NCBI GenBank assembly: GCA_039105265.1
Contig: JAPFFF010000019.1
Location: 2,698,501 to 2,762,500 of the forward strand
DNA length: 64,000 nt
Reading direction: 5' to 3'
From: Tritrichomonas musculus
Taxonomy: Eukaryota; Parabasalia; Tritrichomonadida; Tritrichomonadidae
Below, piece by piece: positions 16,229 through 25,438 of the stretch. A program made the position numbers and the translations under genes. Position 1 is the stretch's first letter; each line of letters starts with the position of its first letter. Below the pieces are notes generated by a model. That model made no database searches and was not told where the DNA came from. It saw nothing but the letters and a program-made list of their open reading frames with translations.

Positions 16229-17191
16229 ATGTTATATTACAAGCGCCTACAACCAACCATTTTCGACTATACAGCTATTGAATTATCAGACAGTTCCAGT
16301 GAGGATCCAATTGATTTTGATACATTCGATAGGTACCAGAAGCAGCAACCGGTATCCAAGAGATTCGATGTTAATGGGAGTTTCACTCCCACCCGCATCT
16401 TCGATGTTGACGCGGCTATGAGTGAGGCCTATTCCAAGAATAGGGATAAAATCACGAATGCATCTATAAGGCCAATCGCTAATGGGATCTATGCGTGGTA
16501 CAATACTTTGAACATACTGGTGGCATCACAAGGCAAAGGCAAGAGCCATACAGTAATTCGCGATATCATTCAAATGAGTAGACTCAATAACGCTAACTTC
16601 CACCTGATCGTGTATGTGAGCAAGAACGGCATTATAAATGATTCCACATTTGAATCTCAACGCGAGCTCATCAACTTGCCCATTGAGGTCGTCGCTGATA
16701 GTAATGCAGAACGGTATTTGAAGGAGCTCGATCTATGGAAGGAACTGTATAACAAATATAGCTCGGTTGGGAAGGTTACTCTCGACGAGTCCAAGCTGCA
16801 GCAGATGTTTGAGTTCCTCCATATCAGCAAACTCGGGAAACCCAATGTACCACTCAACACCATAATCCTGTGTGAGGACTTCATTAAGAGTAAGCTATTG
16901 AAATCATCATACTTCACAAACTATATCACCCAGTTGCGTCATAAGAACTCAATCGTATACATCAATATCCAGTTCTTCAAGGGTGTTCCAACCGATTACA
17001 AAAATAACTGCACATCATTCTTCATATTCAATGGGTTCTCACGACAGAAACTCAATTACATATATCAGCAGGTGAGCATACCGTGTGAGTTCGAGGAGTT
17101 GTGGCAAAAATATAGGACATTATCTGGACATGATTTCATATTGGTGAACACAGTTGAACATGATATGCAAGTGGTGTACTCAAAGGTTTAG
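16229..17191 (+). CDS. A32-like DNA-packaging ATPase (W copy)
   Basis: 320 residues with the P-loop 'QGKGKSHT' (about residue 98) and Walker B-like 'IILCEDF' (about 210). 'FFIFNGFSRQKLNYIYQQ' near the C terminus is shared with the Z ATPase. The Ser/Asp-rich N terminus 'ELSDSSSEDP' is probably disordered. Where V has a hairpin-bearing insertion, this copy has the short form 'GKVTLDESK'. It overlaps the neighbour gene tail to tail by 4 bp. Confidence 0.9.
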   Translation: MLYYKRLQPTIFDYTAIELSDSSSEDPIDFDTFDRYQKQQPVSKRFDVNGSFTPTRIFDVDAAMSEAYSKNRDKITNASIRPIANGIYAWYNTLNILVASQGKGKSHTVIRDIIQMSRLNNANFHLIVYVSKNGIINDSTFESQRELINLPIEVVADSNAERYLKELDLWKELYNKYSSVGKVTLDESKLQQMFEFLHISKLGKPNVPLNTIILCEDFIKSKLLKSSYFTNYITQLRHKNSIVYINIQFFKGVPTDYKNNCTSFFIFNGFSRQKLNYIYQQVSIPCEFEELWQKYRTLSGHDFILVNTVEHDMQVVYSKV

Positions 17192-17667
17192 GCAAACTCT
17201 GGGTCAGCATCCAATACCAAATCCTGATGCTTGCCGATGAATACATCAGGTTCTGCAATATCGTATTTTTCACGTAATTTGGCAATGAGATCCTTGGTAT
17301 TTATATTGGTTCTCGCAATCGAGTAGTTGTAATACGGGTATTCCTTGTATTCCTGCTTTTCGGTATTCCCATTTACGAAGAACTCCTGCATGTTGACACT
17401 CAATTTGCGTCTACTATTGGATGTCAATTTGACGAATTCGAGGTTCATCTCCTTGAGCTTATTAGGGTAGAATCTAATGGTTTCAGTATCATTCTGGAGT
17501 GATACATATAGGACCTTCGCGAGGTACAATGAGTTCTTCAAGTTGAATGGGAACTTGTCACATAATATCGCGAAATTGCATTGTGCAAATTCATCAGGCT
17601 TTGGCAATAGGGCTACTAGTGTGTTGATGTATTCGTAGACATTGAGGTGGTTTGGAGTGGCTTCCAT
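17188..17667 (-). CDS. ATPase-neighbour protein (W copy, whole)
   Basis: 159 residues; this is the complete form of the gene cut at 215-677. No known domain recognised. Its start is fixed by ATTTTTTATC lying 9 bp upstream. It is the gene nearest the right end of W, about 450 bp from the terminus. In Z the same gene is second from the end. Confidence 0.8.
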   Translation of the reverse strand: MEATPNHLNVYEYINTLVALLPKPDEFAQCNFAILCDKFPFNLKNSLYLAKVLYVSLQNDTETIRFYPNKLKEMNLEFVKLTSNSRRKLSVNMQEFFVNGNTEKQEYKEYPYYNYSIARTNINTKDLIAKLREKYDIAEPDVFIGKHQDLVLDADPEFA

Positions 17668-17676
17668 TTGGGATGC

Positions 17677-17686
17677 GATAAAAAAT
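17677..17686 (-). promoter_or_regulatory. ATTTTTTATC upstream motif of the ATPase-neighbour gene
   Basis: Minus-strand ATTTTTTATC, 9 bp before the ATG at 17667. Same decamer and spacing as in M, X and S. Confidence 0.6.
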
Positions 17687-17699
17687 CAATATTCAAATA

Positions 17700-18119
17700 T
17701 AAAATAGGTTTTCCCAAATTCATCTGAGTTCCCAAATATGGAATATTTTTGTCTGTTATGGTCTGTGTCGCCATCGGAACGTTCCATAGGTGTTCCCATC
17801 GGTCTGTTCCATAGGTGTTCCATAAGTGGTCCCATAGGTGGGCCATAGGTGGTCCATATGCGGCCTATTTTTGGAATTTGTATGGGCCCAAATATGGGTG
17901 TTTTATAAGCGTTTTGGGGTGGTATGCAGTATGGGCACAAAATGGGGAACTCTATGTGGCCCCCGAATATGGGTCCGAATGTGGGTCAAATGCAGGTTCA
18001 GAATATGGGGCTGTGGGTGTATGCTATCTTTGATATTTGGAAGGGGGCCAAAAAGGGGTCATTTAAAGCGTTTTAAGTGGGAATTTATCTGGTCCCGATT
18101 CGGAACACCCATCACTACT
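17700..18119 (-). repeat. Right terminal region of W
   Basis: A gene-free terminal region beginning AGTAGTGATGGG at 18119 (minus strand). Toward the interior it carries short degenerate repeats of the kind CCATAGGTGTTCC and CCATAGGTGG (17780-17860). The region is related to, but diverged from, the X terminus at 31050-31377: both share CACTTAAAACGC near the end and GGCCGCATATGG further in. The mate is not in the window. Confidence 0.75.
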
Positions 18120-20106
18120 CACCTCGAATCGCTCCATCATGGAACCTGGCATATACATGACTCCCCCGTGATATGGATTGGCATCATGTTTGGTTGAACT
18201 GAATGCTGATGGGTATAAGCTGTTGAAATCAACTCCAACAATATGAGTCATCGTGTGTGGAGTATCATATGAGATTACCTTGTGATCAACGGCGTTGTAT
18301 CTAAAACGGTTTATTTTGGTATGACCCTTGAGGTTGACTCGGTGCATGACATTGGATAGACCACCAGTGATGTTGTTCCGTAAGCTGTAATACTCCTGTT
18401 CATCGTTGATGAGTGTTGGGAGATGCATCATCTTGCAGTACTTCTTCAGCTGAATTCGGAGTTTGGTTATATTGGGGTCATCACGGCTGCGAAGTCTATT
18501 GCATTCCGCACAAGCGAGTTTACAGTTGCTGAGTTCATGACCGATATCATTATTGATTCTATCGAGAGTAGGTCTGTTGGTCCATGTGAAGTGCTCACCA
18601 CAGAGATGGCACTTGCCAGTATCTGGATTGTTGTACATCTCCATGAACTTATCGAATTGCTCCTCACAAACACATTTATCGAGGTTCCTGGGTTTGTCCT
18701 TATGAGATTGATTATATTTGACATCCTGGTTATAGTAGTTCTCGCATTTGAATCGCCACCAATCGAGGTTTGGTTTGAATTTGTTAATGGGATTCTGTAT
18801 GGAGTATTCGGCATTTGGATTGAATTCCTTATATGCGAGTGCATACTTGATACAGGATGCATTCTTGCTTAGCGATAGGTTTGAGATGAGGTCCACATTG
18901 TACTGAGCATTGAGTGCAATCAGGTTGTCAATGGGTTTGATCATCATCTCAACATCATTATCATTGTATGCAAGTAGGTAGTCCCATCGGGTTTTATAGT
19001 TTTTGGCATCCTCGAGATACAGTTTGTAATCATCTGGTGTCAATGGGTTCTTCTGGTTGAGATAGCTGTAGAACGCTTCATACTCAAATGGTTCTGCTTG
19101 TGAGAGGACCTCATTGTAGTTCTCAGTGTTGATGGCTTCATATGGGAACACACCCTTCGAGCTATTCTCAACTCCCCCAAAGTCTACCCCGAATTGTCGT
19201 AATGTACCTCCAGCGACGAATGATTGTGCGTCGATGAATCGCAACTTGGTATCGTATTTGGGTGACTTCAATATGAACTGCTTCAATGAGGATGTGGTAC
19301 CAATGATGCTATTGGGTTCAACACTCCAGAACATATTTCGCTTGGCTGAACTGTAGTTGAGATACTCCTTGAATAGGTTGCTATCGAATCTACTCGAGTT
19401 GAATCCAAATACGGTTATCACATTCAGGTTGCGATCAATGGTTTTGAGATTGTCAACTGGTTGATTGATGAAGGATTTCATGTATTGAACCTTATCGTGA
19501 TACACTTGCTTGGATTGCTCAAACAACCACTCGATCCATTTGATGATGAACTCAGATGAATCTCTTAATGAGAAGTGTCTTGTGGTACAACCAGATTGTG
19601 ATTTGACACATGATGATACACTAAGGGGTATCAGTCGTGAGTTGATGGTTGTGGATGAACCAATAGATGCATTCACAGGCTGTTCAACAGTTTCGAAATC
19701 GTAGGTGATGTAATATATGTTGGGTTTCCAGTCGAGACCATAGGCTAAGCAATATTCGTACACCGGATTGCTGAGTATATGTGGACAGTATGGTAGTGGT
19801 TCGCGATTGGGTATGAATCGCTTTCGAAATACTCCGTCACAGTTCTTAACATGGTTCTCGAAACACTTCATGTTGTAATGACCGTAATGGGCATATGAGC
19901 CACACTTTGGACAGATATGGATGTTGGTCAGCTTCTCAGCATCCCTGATGTACATTATGTGGATGATTCGATTTTGGGTGTACAGCAATGCGGATTTCCT
20001 AAATGAGTTATCGCTATTGTATTTCCATTGGTCCTGAAGGTTATAGACTTTGAGATCCTCCAAGTACTCATAGATGTCCACATTTAAGTGATGCTTCTCG
20101 GCGGAT
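18120..20106 (-). pseudogene. polB: X polymerase B, exonuclease to motif A part
   Basis: The middle part of a polymerase B almost identical to residues of the Y protein between about 750 and 1405. It holds the C2HC finger 'CPKCGSYAHYGHYN', exonuclease motifs 'YDFETVE', 'NSSRFDSN' and 'YNDNDVE', the HNH-like block with 'PTLDRINNDIGHEL' and 'CAECNRLR', and motif A 'DFNSLYPS'. It is bounded by S on one side and W on the other. The last six bases (20101-20106, GCGGAT) are the target copy flanking S. Confidence 0.85.
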
Positions 20107-20848
20107 AGTAGTGAGGAGTGTGCGGGATCGGGACCAGATAGAATTACCTAAATGCCCCCCATTACTGACCCATATCTGAAGGCCACTTGACTATTTTTGA
20201 ATTGACCCCAAATGATGCTCATAAGCGGGTATATACCCCACAAATCTACACGCAAGGAATCTACCAAATATAAATTTATCCATTAAATTATTTGGATAAG
20301 CCTTATATGGAGCCACTTGGAAAGCCACTTGGAAAGCCACTTGGAAAGCCATTTTGGGAGACTGCATATGGAGCTATTTGGGAATCCGCATATGGAGCCT
20401 TATATGGAGCTATTATGGGAACAGCAAAATTGCTGTCCCGAGGATTTACATAAACTGTCCACTAAATATTGGGTGTACGGGAAAAACCGCAGACCACTTG
20501 GAAAGCCACTTGGAAAGCTACTTGGAAAGCCACTTGGAAAGCCACTTGGAAAGCTACTTGGAAAGCTACTTGGAAAGCTACTTGGAAAGCCACTTAGGAT
20601 AGCCATATACGAGTCCACAGGAGAATCCCGGTCTGGTAGAATTCTACCACACCACATATGGAGCTACTTAGGAAGCTACTTGGGAAGCCATTTGGGAAAC
20701 TACTTGGGAAGCTATTATGGGAACAACCATCTAGTGTCCCGAGGATTTACATAAACTGTCCACTAAATATTGGGTGTACGGGAAAAACCGTAGACCACTT
20801 GGAAAGCTACTTAGGAGAGCCATATATGGAGACTGCATATGGAGCCAC
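20107..20848 (+). repeat. Left terminal inverted repeat of S
   Basis: About 742 bp. The outer 175 bp are unique sequence. From about 20306 there are tandem and near-tandem copies of CCACTTGGAAAG / CTACTTGGAAAG, mixed with CATATGGAG-type units. Three hairpin cassettes lie inside, including CAGCAAAATTGCTG and GGTAGAATTCTACC. Repeats of the same kind continue past the inverted repeat to about 21060 on this side. The long open frames here are products of the repeat and not genes. Confidence 0.88.
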
Positions 20849-21082
20849 AAATGGAGCCATGTATGGAGACTCTTGGAAAGCCATTTTGGGAGACTGCATA
20901 TGGAGCCACTTGGGAAGCTATTTTGGGAATCCGCATATGGCCCATAAATAGCCCATAAATAGCCCACATATGGATCCACAAATGGAGCTATATGGAGCTA
21001 CTTGGAAAGCCACTTGGAAAGCCACTTGGAAAGCCACTTGGAAAGCCACATGGGAAAGCCAAAAATAATTGTACTAGGGATC

Positions 21083-21646
21083 TTATTTTTGCAGCAAATA
21101 CTTAATATATTTTTGCAATATATTTATGGATTCGACGATATTGTTTTTACTATAAGTCGCGCGAATCTTATCTGCCGCATCTCTCGGTAAATGGTCTATA
21201 TAGATATCCAAAATCGTGCCGTATATATTAATAGCGTCGTATAGTATCTGGATTACATCGGTTTTGTCGTAAGATTTAATCGAATTGTGGTATTCGATTG
21301 TAATCTTGCCTAGTTGTTCTATATGCTGCTGCTTCTTTTTGGCATTATAGTTTCGCATATATGCATTCCAGTGCTCTCTCCTTTTGGCACTCCAATTGTT
21401 TTTATATTCTTTAGTATTGTTGGGAGTATTGTTGGAAGTATTGTTGGATTCCCTTGGTCGTACATCCATTTGTGGTACATCCATATCTTCCTCCTCTGTG
21501 TTATCCGTAGATGGCTCGGTATCCAGCCTCTTCGAGTCTGTATATTTGGTATCCAGCCTCTTCGAGTCTGTATATTTGGTATCCAGCCTCTTCGAGTCTG
21601 TATATTTGGTATCCAACCTCTTCGAGTCTGTGTATTTGGTATCCAT
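21083..21646 (-). CDS. Repeat-bearing basic protein of S, unrecognised
   Basis: 187 residues. It starts with four copies of the 10-residue unit 'DTKYTDSKRL'. An acidic stretch and an Asn/Thr-rich linker follow, then a strongly basic segment 'WSAKRREHWNAYMRNYNAKK' (about residues 88-107) that could bind nucleic acid, then a helical C terminus. No known family recognised. It is the gene closest to the left inverted repeat and is probably read after the 197-residue gene on the same strand. Confidence 0.65.
   Translation of the reverse strand: MDTKYTDSKRLDTKYTDSKRLDTKYTDSKRLDTKYTDSKRLDTEPSTDNTEEEDMDVPQMDVRPRESNNTSNNTPNNTKEYKNNWSAKRREHWNAYMRNYNAKKKQQHIEQLGKITIEYHNSIKSYDKTDVIQILYDAINIYGTILDIYIDHLPRDAADKIRATYSKNNIVESINILQKYIKYLLQK
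21519..21640 (-). repeat. 30-bp tandem repeat inside the S gene
   Basis: Four near-identical 30-bp units (GGTATCCAGCCTCTTCGAG... on the plus strand), encoding the repeated decapeptide in frame. Units differ by one or two bases, suggesting recent expansion. Confidence 0.85.
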
Positions 21647-21697
21647 TTATTCTGTAATAAAAAGATATTATATAATGCTAATATAAAAATAAATTTA

Positions 21698-22291
21698 TTA
21701 GTCGGTGACAATAATATAGTGTGTTAACGAGCAAATATTTTTTACGATTTCGTACAGTCTTGCTCTTATGGCATCGAGCTCGATTCCATCCTCGTCGCAA
21801 TTTTTGGTTTTATTCTTCTCGATGTAATCCAGTACCGATTGCTGCAGAGCTAATGTGTTATCGATAATATTCTGTGGCAATCTTGGACATAAAACCCTAT
21901 GCAGTAAAATCTCGGTTATCTGCTTACTGTAGACATCCATTTCTACCATATGTAGATAATGTTGCCAATCCGCCATGTACATAAACCTATTTTCTAGATC
22001 CCACGCTTTATTAAGTTCGGTATGTTCTATATCGTACAATGTTTTTAATAATGGTGTTGGGTGTGGGAAGATACCCAATAGGAATTCTGTATTTCGCGAG
22101 CGATCGTCGTGCGGTAAAATAATTACCAAATATTTACGACATCCGGTTTGTCGATCCTGGACCATCCATTCTTTAAAGTCCTTGTTGTAGAACATTATAT
22201 GGTTATCCTTTTGGATTACATCTTTAATATAATCTCGGACTCCACTTCTATCGAATCTATTGTATCTAGCAATATATGTTTCGAAATCCAT
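21698..22291 (-). CDS. 197-residue protein of S, unrecognised
   Basis: A soluble, mixed alpha/beta protein with no signal or membrane segment. A noticeable internal stretch is 'YLVIILPHDDRSRNTEFLL'. I do not recognise a family. It lies 51 bp upstream of the 187-residue gene on the same strand. Confidence 0.65.
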   Translation of the reverse strand: MDFETYIARYNRFDRSGVRDYIKDVIQKDNHIMFYNKDFKEWMVQDRQTGCRKYLVIILPHDDRSRNTEFLLGIFPHPTPLLKTLYDIEHTELNKAWDLENRFMYMADWQHYLHMVEMDVYSKQITEILLHRVLCPRLPQNIIDNTLALQQSVLDYIEKNKTKNCDEDGIELDAIRARLYEIVKNICSLTHYIIVTD

Positions 22292-22435
22292 CCTTTATTT
22301 GCAAATAAAATGTATTATATAGTAATAATATTATGGTAACGTAATGGCTCTAGAAATAGCTAGTAGCAATATGTTTATATACAAATGCATGTGTTTAAAA
22401 ATAAAAATATATATTTTCGAACATACATAAATATT

Positions 22436-22445
22436 ATTTTTTATC
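22436..22445 (+). promoter_or_regulatory. ATTTTTTATC upstream motif of the S 86-residue gene
   Basis: ATTTTTTATC ending 9 bp before the ATG at 22455. It is exactly the motif and spacing used by Polinton genes in W, X and M, though S shares no gene with them. Confidence 0.6.
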
Positions 22446-22454
22446 TCCACATAA

Positions 22455-22715
22455 ATGTTTTCCAAAGATAATGGCAATGCAACACCAGCAGAAACATTTA
22501 CTTTTAATGGATGCACCATCCAGGATTACAACAACTATGTTCTAATTAAAGCTCCATATGGGACGGTATATAAATATTCGACTATTAAAGGAAAATATTG
22601 TTTTACATTCCCTGGCATGTTTCTTAAGAAGTATCGCACCTTATTCTTCGATAGACGAGACAACGACGACATCCTATATTGCATGTCCGTATCGACAGTC
22701 CTGGATGGAGAATAA
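22455..22715 (+). CDS. 86-residue protein of S, unrecognised
   Basis: The only plus-strand gene of S. A compact, aromatic-rich small protein with Tyr/Phe-rich beta-like stretches ('YNNYVLIKAPYGTVYKYS') and a basic middle 'KKYRTLFFDRR'. It converges on the 247-residue gene, with a 13-bp gap. Function unknown. Its upstream motif argues that it is expressed. Confidence 0.65.
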   Translation: MFSKDNGNATPAETFTFNGCTIQDYNNYVLIKAPYGTVYKYSTIKGKYCFTFPGMFLKKYRTLFFDRRDNDDILYCMSVSTVLDGE

Positions 22716-22728
22716 AAATAAATTATTT

Positions 22729-23472
22729 TTAGCTAACCACATAAATATAGCATTTCTGTTTTTGCGGACTGGTCTTAGTGGGTCCAACAACAGCTTCTAT
22801 ACAATTGGTTATTTTGGTATATTTTAGTTTGTCCAGGATTATCTCCTTAAGCCAATATGTGGCTATATAATCCTTGGGATCTCCACCATTAATAGAACAG
22901 CGTATTAATAGCGAGCTCTTAAGGAGTTTGTACCCAGTTACCTTAATTATATCTCCTAATTTAACAGCCTCGTCTATCTTCCTGCATTGCTTTATATTTG
23001 CATCCATCTCTTGCATAATATTGTCGCGATATCCAGTAATATCCTCTGTTTCGTTATTTTTGCATTCCTTTACAACCATCTTGGCACATAAATTTTTAGA
23101 TGCGTTTGTAAACGAGCCCTCCTTAATTAATTGCATTATTGGGATTCCAGTTAAGCTCCCATATGCTGTTATTCGTTTAATATCCAGTTGCTTAAATCCC
23201 TTATTGGCTAATATCTTGTCTATGTAATGCGCAATATTCGAAGGACACCAATACAATTGTAATATGGTTTGGGGTACCATGTATTCTATTAAATTTCCAT
23301 ATACATCGTGCATTACATTTAACGAACATGCGAGCAAATATGTCTTGCCATATCGGGTTCTAGTTTCTTTAAACCCATACACATTTATTTCGGTCCCATC
23401 CTTTAAATCCAAGAACCTGTGCGTGTATGCTCTAATGTTGGAAAGGACCTTATAAAGCATATCTCGAACCAT
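22729..23472 (-). CDS. 247-residue protein of S, possibly OB-fold-like
   Basis: Begins 3 bp after the stop of the 569-residue gene, so the two are likely read together. Residues about 20-75 follow a pattern common in single-strand-DNA-binding OB folds ('LKDGTEINVYGFKETRTRYG', then 'KTYLLA'). A second similar stretch comes near residue 185 ('LGDIIKVTGYKLLKSSLLI'). The assignment is by pattern only and is weak; otherwise it is unrecognised. Confidence 0.6.
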   Translation of the reverse strand: MVRDMLYKVLSNIRAYTHRFLDLKDGTEINVYGFKETRTRYGKTYLLACSLNVMHDVYGNLIEYMVPQTILQLYWCPSNIAHYIDKILANKGFKQLDIKRITAYGSLTGIPIMQLIKEGSFTNASKNLCAKMVVKECKNNETEDITGYRDNIMQEMDANIKQCRKIDEAVKLGDIIKVTGYKLLKSSLLIRCSINGGDPKDYIATYWLKEIILDKLKYTKITNCIEAVVGPTKTSPQKQKCYIYVVS

Positions 23473-23475
23473 CTC

Positions 23476-25185
23476 CTAATGGGCGCACTCCTCGATTTGG
23501 GCTTCTATAACCTCGTTCTTAGACTTTATATTGTTAATCTGCTGTTCGTAGTGTTCCTTAAAAGCATTCTCCTCGGTTTCCTCCTTAATATCTCGGTTAA
23601 TGGATCGAATAGTTAGTGTCTCGTTTGGATAATTTAGTAATTCCAATTCCAGCATTTTAAACATTATTTTCTCTCGAGTACTCGATTTTAATAGCGATGC
23701 TGTGGATGTTGGGAATACAAAATTAAATACATTATTTGGGGTTAATCCAACATCGCCAGGTTTATTAATGTTATCCTTTGTTTGCACAGCTTTTAGTTTC
23801 TCGCAGCCCTTATGGATGTATGTATATAGAGGTTCGCTTGCTGTGTTTATTCGTAGATAGCTATCCTGTTGTATATTTACTTCGTCGTTATGTGGATCGA
23901 TTTGCATTAATACTACAGTAATGGGCTTATTCGAGCAGTACCACCGGAGTGCATTCGATAATTTGGTTGCATTAATTTTTTCGATATAGAATCCATTAAC
24001 TTTGCCCGTCAACTTATTATGGTATAACGCCACAAACGCTAGGTCCAATTCTAAATCCACAATACAAACATTATATAATATATTTTTGCACAGCAAATTA
24101 AATTGGTTCTCGATAGAATTAAAATATATTAGATTCGGTGGCATTAAATTCTCGAGGTACTCCATATTTGCGTAAACCACATCCTTATCTAGGGTTCCAG
24201 TTGTGTTCTTATAGAGATACATCGTAAACTCCAATCTTAAAATGCCGGTTTCCAACGAGTTCTCGATCGCCTTGCGTAATATCGGTTCTGGGTTGTTAAT
24301 CCAATCGTTAATATGGGAACCAATTTTATTGCGGACACTCGGGGATTCCATCGATTGCACAAACTTGTTATAGAATTTGTATCTAATGGTTCCAGTTGTA
24401 GAGGAGCTTATAAACGTTAGACAATTATTGGATACGAGTTGGGAATTATTTATAATAACTGGGTTGTCATCTGGATTTGTATCCCCTTGCTTTACAAAGT
24501 CGTGTTCGCCAACCAGATGCCTAATAACATCCCTTTTGTTAAATACGCCTTTGTAATCCCGAGTAAAGTCGATATCGTGTATATACACAAGGTTTTCATG
24601 CAGGAATTCGATTTTGGTGGAGTCTCCTAGTAAATTAAAGATGCTGTCGATAGAGACATTAGATAGATTAACCTTAAGGAGTTGGACGAACGAAGATGGT
24701 CTGTAAGCAAATCCATCTGCACTCTTAATTCCAATTGGTTTAATATCTGGTTTGCGTATATCGATATCCAGCTGGTTTAGAACCCTCTTTATTGTAGCAG
24801 TGGTGCTACCAAGCAAATCCTTAGCGATTTTATTTAACACACTATTATCTATTGTTTGGTCATCTGCGTCTGCATCTTTGGTATCATCTGGGTTCTTAAT
24901 CTTTAGTTTCTCGATGTTCTTAATTAATGTGTCGTCAATTGGGTAATATACAACGATATTGTCGCTAAATAACTCGTTTAGTGGTTCCAGTGGATTATTC
25001 GTTTGTGTCCCACCATCCGTGTAATCTATAAACGATATATCGCTTTGGTTTATAACTCGGTTAAGGTTGTATAGCAGTGTTTCGTGCTTTATTTTACCAC
25101 CACCGATTGTCTTAATAGCAAATGTGGCATCTGTTCGTGTCTTGTTTAAGGAAATCTCCTTAAAGAGAGCGTCGTTGCTTTCCAT
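23476..25185 (-). CDS. 569-residue protein of S, possible replication-initiator-like
   Basis: The largest S gene. I do not recognise it with certainty. The order 'HDIDFTRDYKG' (about residue 205), 'IRYKFYNKFVQ' (about 270) and 'GILRLEFTMYL' (about 315) recalls the D.D, Y(D/N)K and R.E blocks of Rep_trans-type rolling-circle initiators. No HUH motif is seen. The C-terminal 60 residues are charged and helical ('EETEENAFKEHYEQQ'). With the downstream OB-like gene it could form a small replication unit (speculative). Confidence 0.55.
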   Translation of the reverse strand: MESNDALFKEISLNKTRTDATFAIKTIGGGKIKHETLLYNLNRVINQSDISFIDYTDGGTQTNNPLEPLNELFSDNIVVYYPIDDTLIKNIEKLKIKNPDDTKDADADDQTIDNSVLNKIAKDLLGSTTATIKRVLNQLDIDIRKPDIKPIGIKSADGFAYRPSSFVQLLKVNLSNVSIDSIFNLLGDSTKIEFLHENLVYIHDIDFTRDYKGVFNKRDVIRHLVGEHDFVKQGDTNPDDNPVIINNSQLVSNNCLTFISSSTTGTIRYKFYNKFVQSMESPSVRNKIGSHINDWINNPEPILRKAIENSLETGILRLEFTMYLYKNTTGTLDKDVVYANMEYLENLMPPNLIYFNSIENQFNLLCKNILYNVCIVDLELDLAFVALYHNKLTGKVNGFYIEKINATKLSNALRWYCSNKPITVVLMQIDPHNDEVNIQQDSYLRINTASEPLYTYIHKGCEKLKAVQTKDNINKPGDVGLTPNNVFNFVFPTSTASLLKSSTREKIMFKMLELELLNYPNETLTIRSINRDIKEETEENAFKEHYEQQINNIKSKNEVIEAQIEECAH

Positions 25186-25438
25186 TTATAAGTCGAGAAA
25201 AAAAGTAGATTCGTATCTAGAAATCTACCTAATAATACCCAAAAATAAAATATTTTATAATTCTTATTTTGGGATTTTCTAAGTGGATTCTCCTGCAGAT
25301 TCCCAAAATGGCTTTCCATAATAGCTTTCCAAGTGGCTCCATTTGTGGCTCCATATAGCTCCATACATGGCTCCATAAACAGATTCCCAAGTGTCTCCAT
25401 AAGCGGATTCCCAAATAGCTCCATATGTGGCTTTCCAA

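Larger units (their letters stand above)
11004..18119. mobile_element. Element W: Polinton fragment with its right end
   Basis: It contains, from right to left, a terminal region, the ATPase neighbour, ATPase, membrane protein, Pro/Gln-rich protein, capsid protein, amphipathic peptide, coiled-coil protein, two small conserved genes and an integrase ending at the M junction. Its right end (AGTAGTGATGGG read inward) lies in the X polymerase gene; the 6 bp beyond it are CACCTC (18120-18125). Polymerase B and the left end are not present. It is close to identical to V over their shared part. Confidence 0.85.

Noticed and set aside
20480-20600. Regularly repeated units resembling a CRISPR array
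   Set aside because: The units are directly abutting or degenerate with no unique spacers, and lie in a eukaryotic element's terminal repeat.
20317-20754. A 145-codon open frame in the left S repeat and its mirror copy at 25533-25970
   Set aside because: Its translation ('LGKPLGKLLGKPL') merely reflects the 12-bp repeat array, it is duplicated because it lies in the inverted repeat, and other frames there are equally open.
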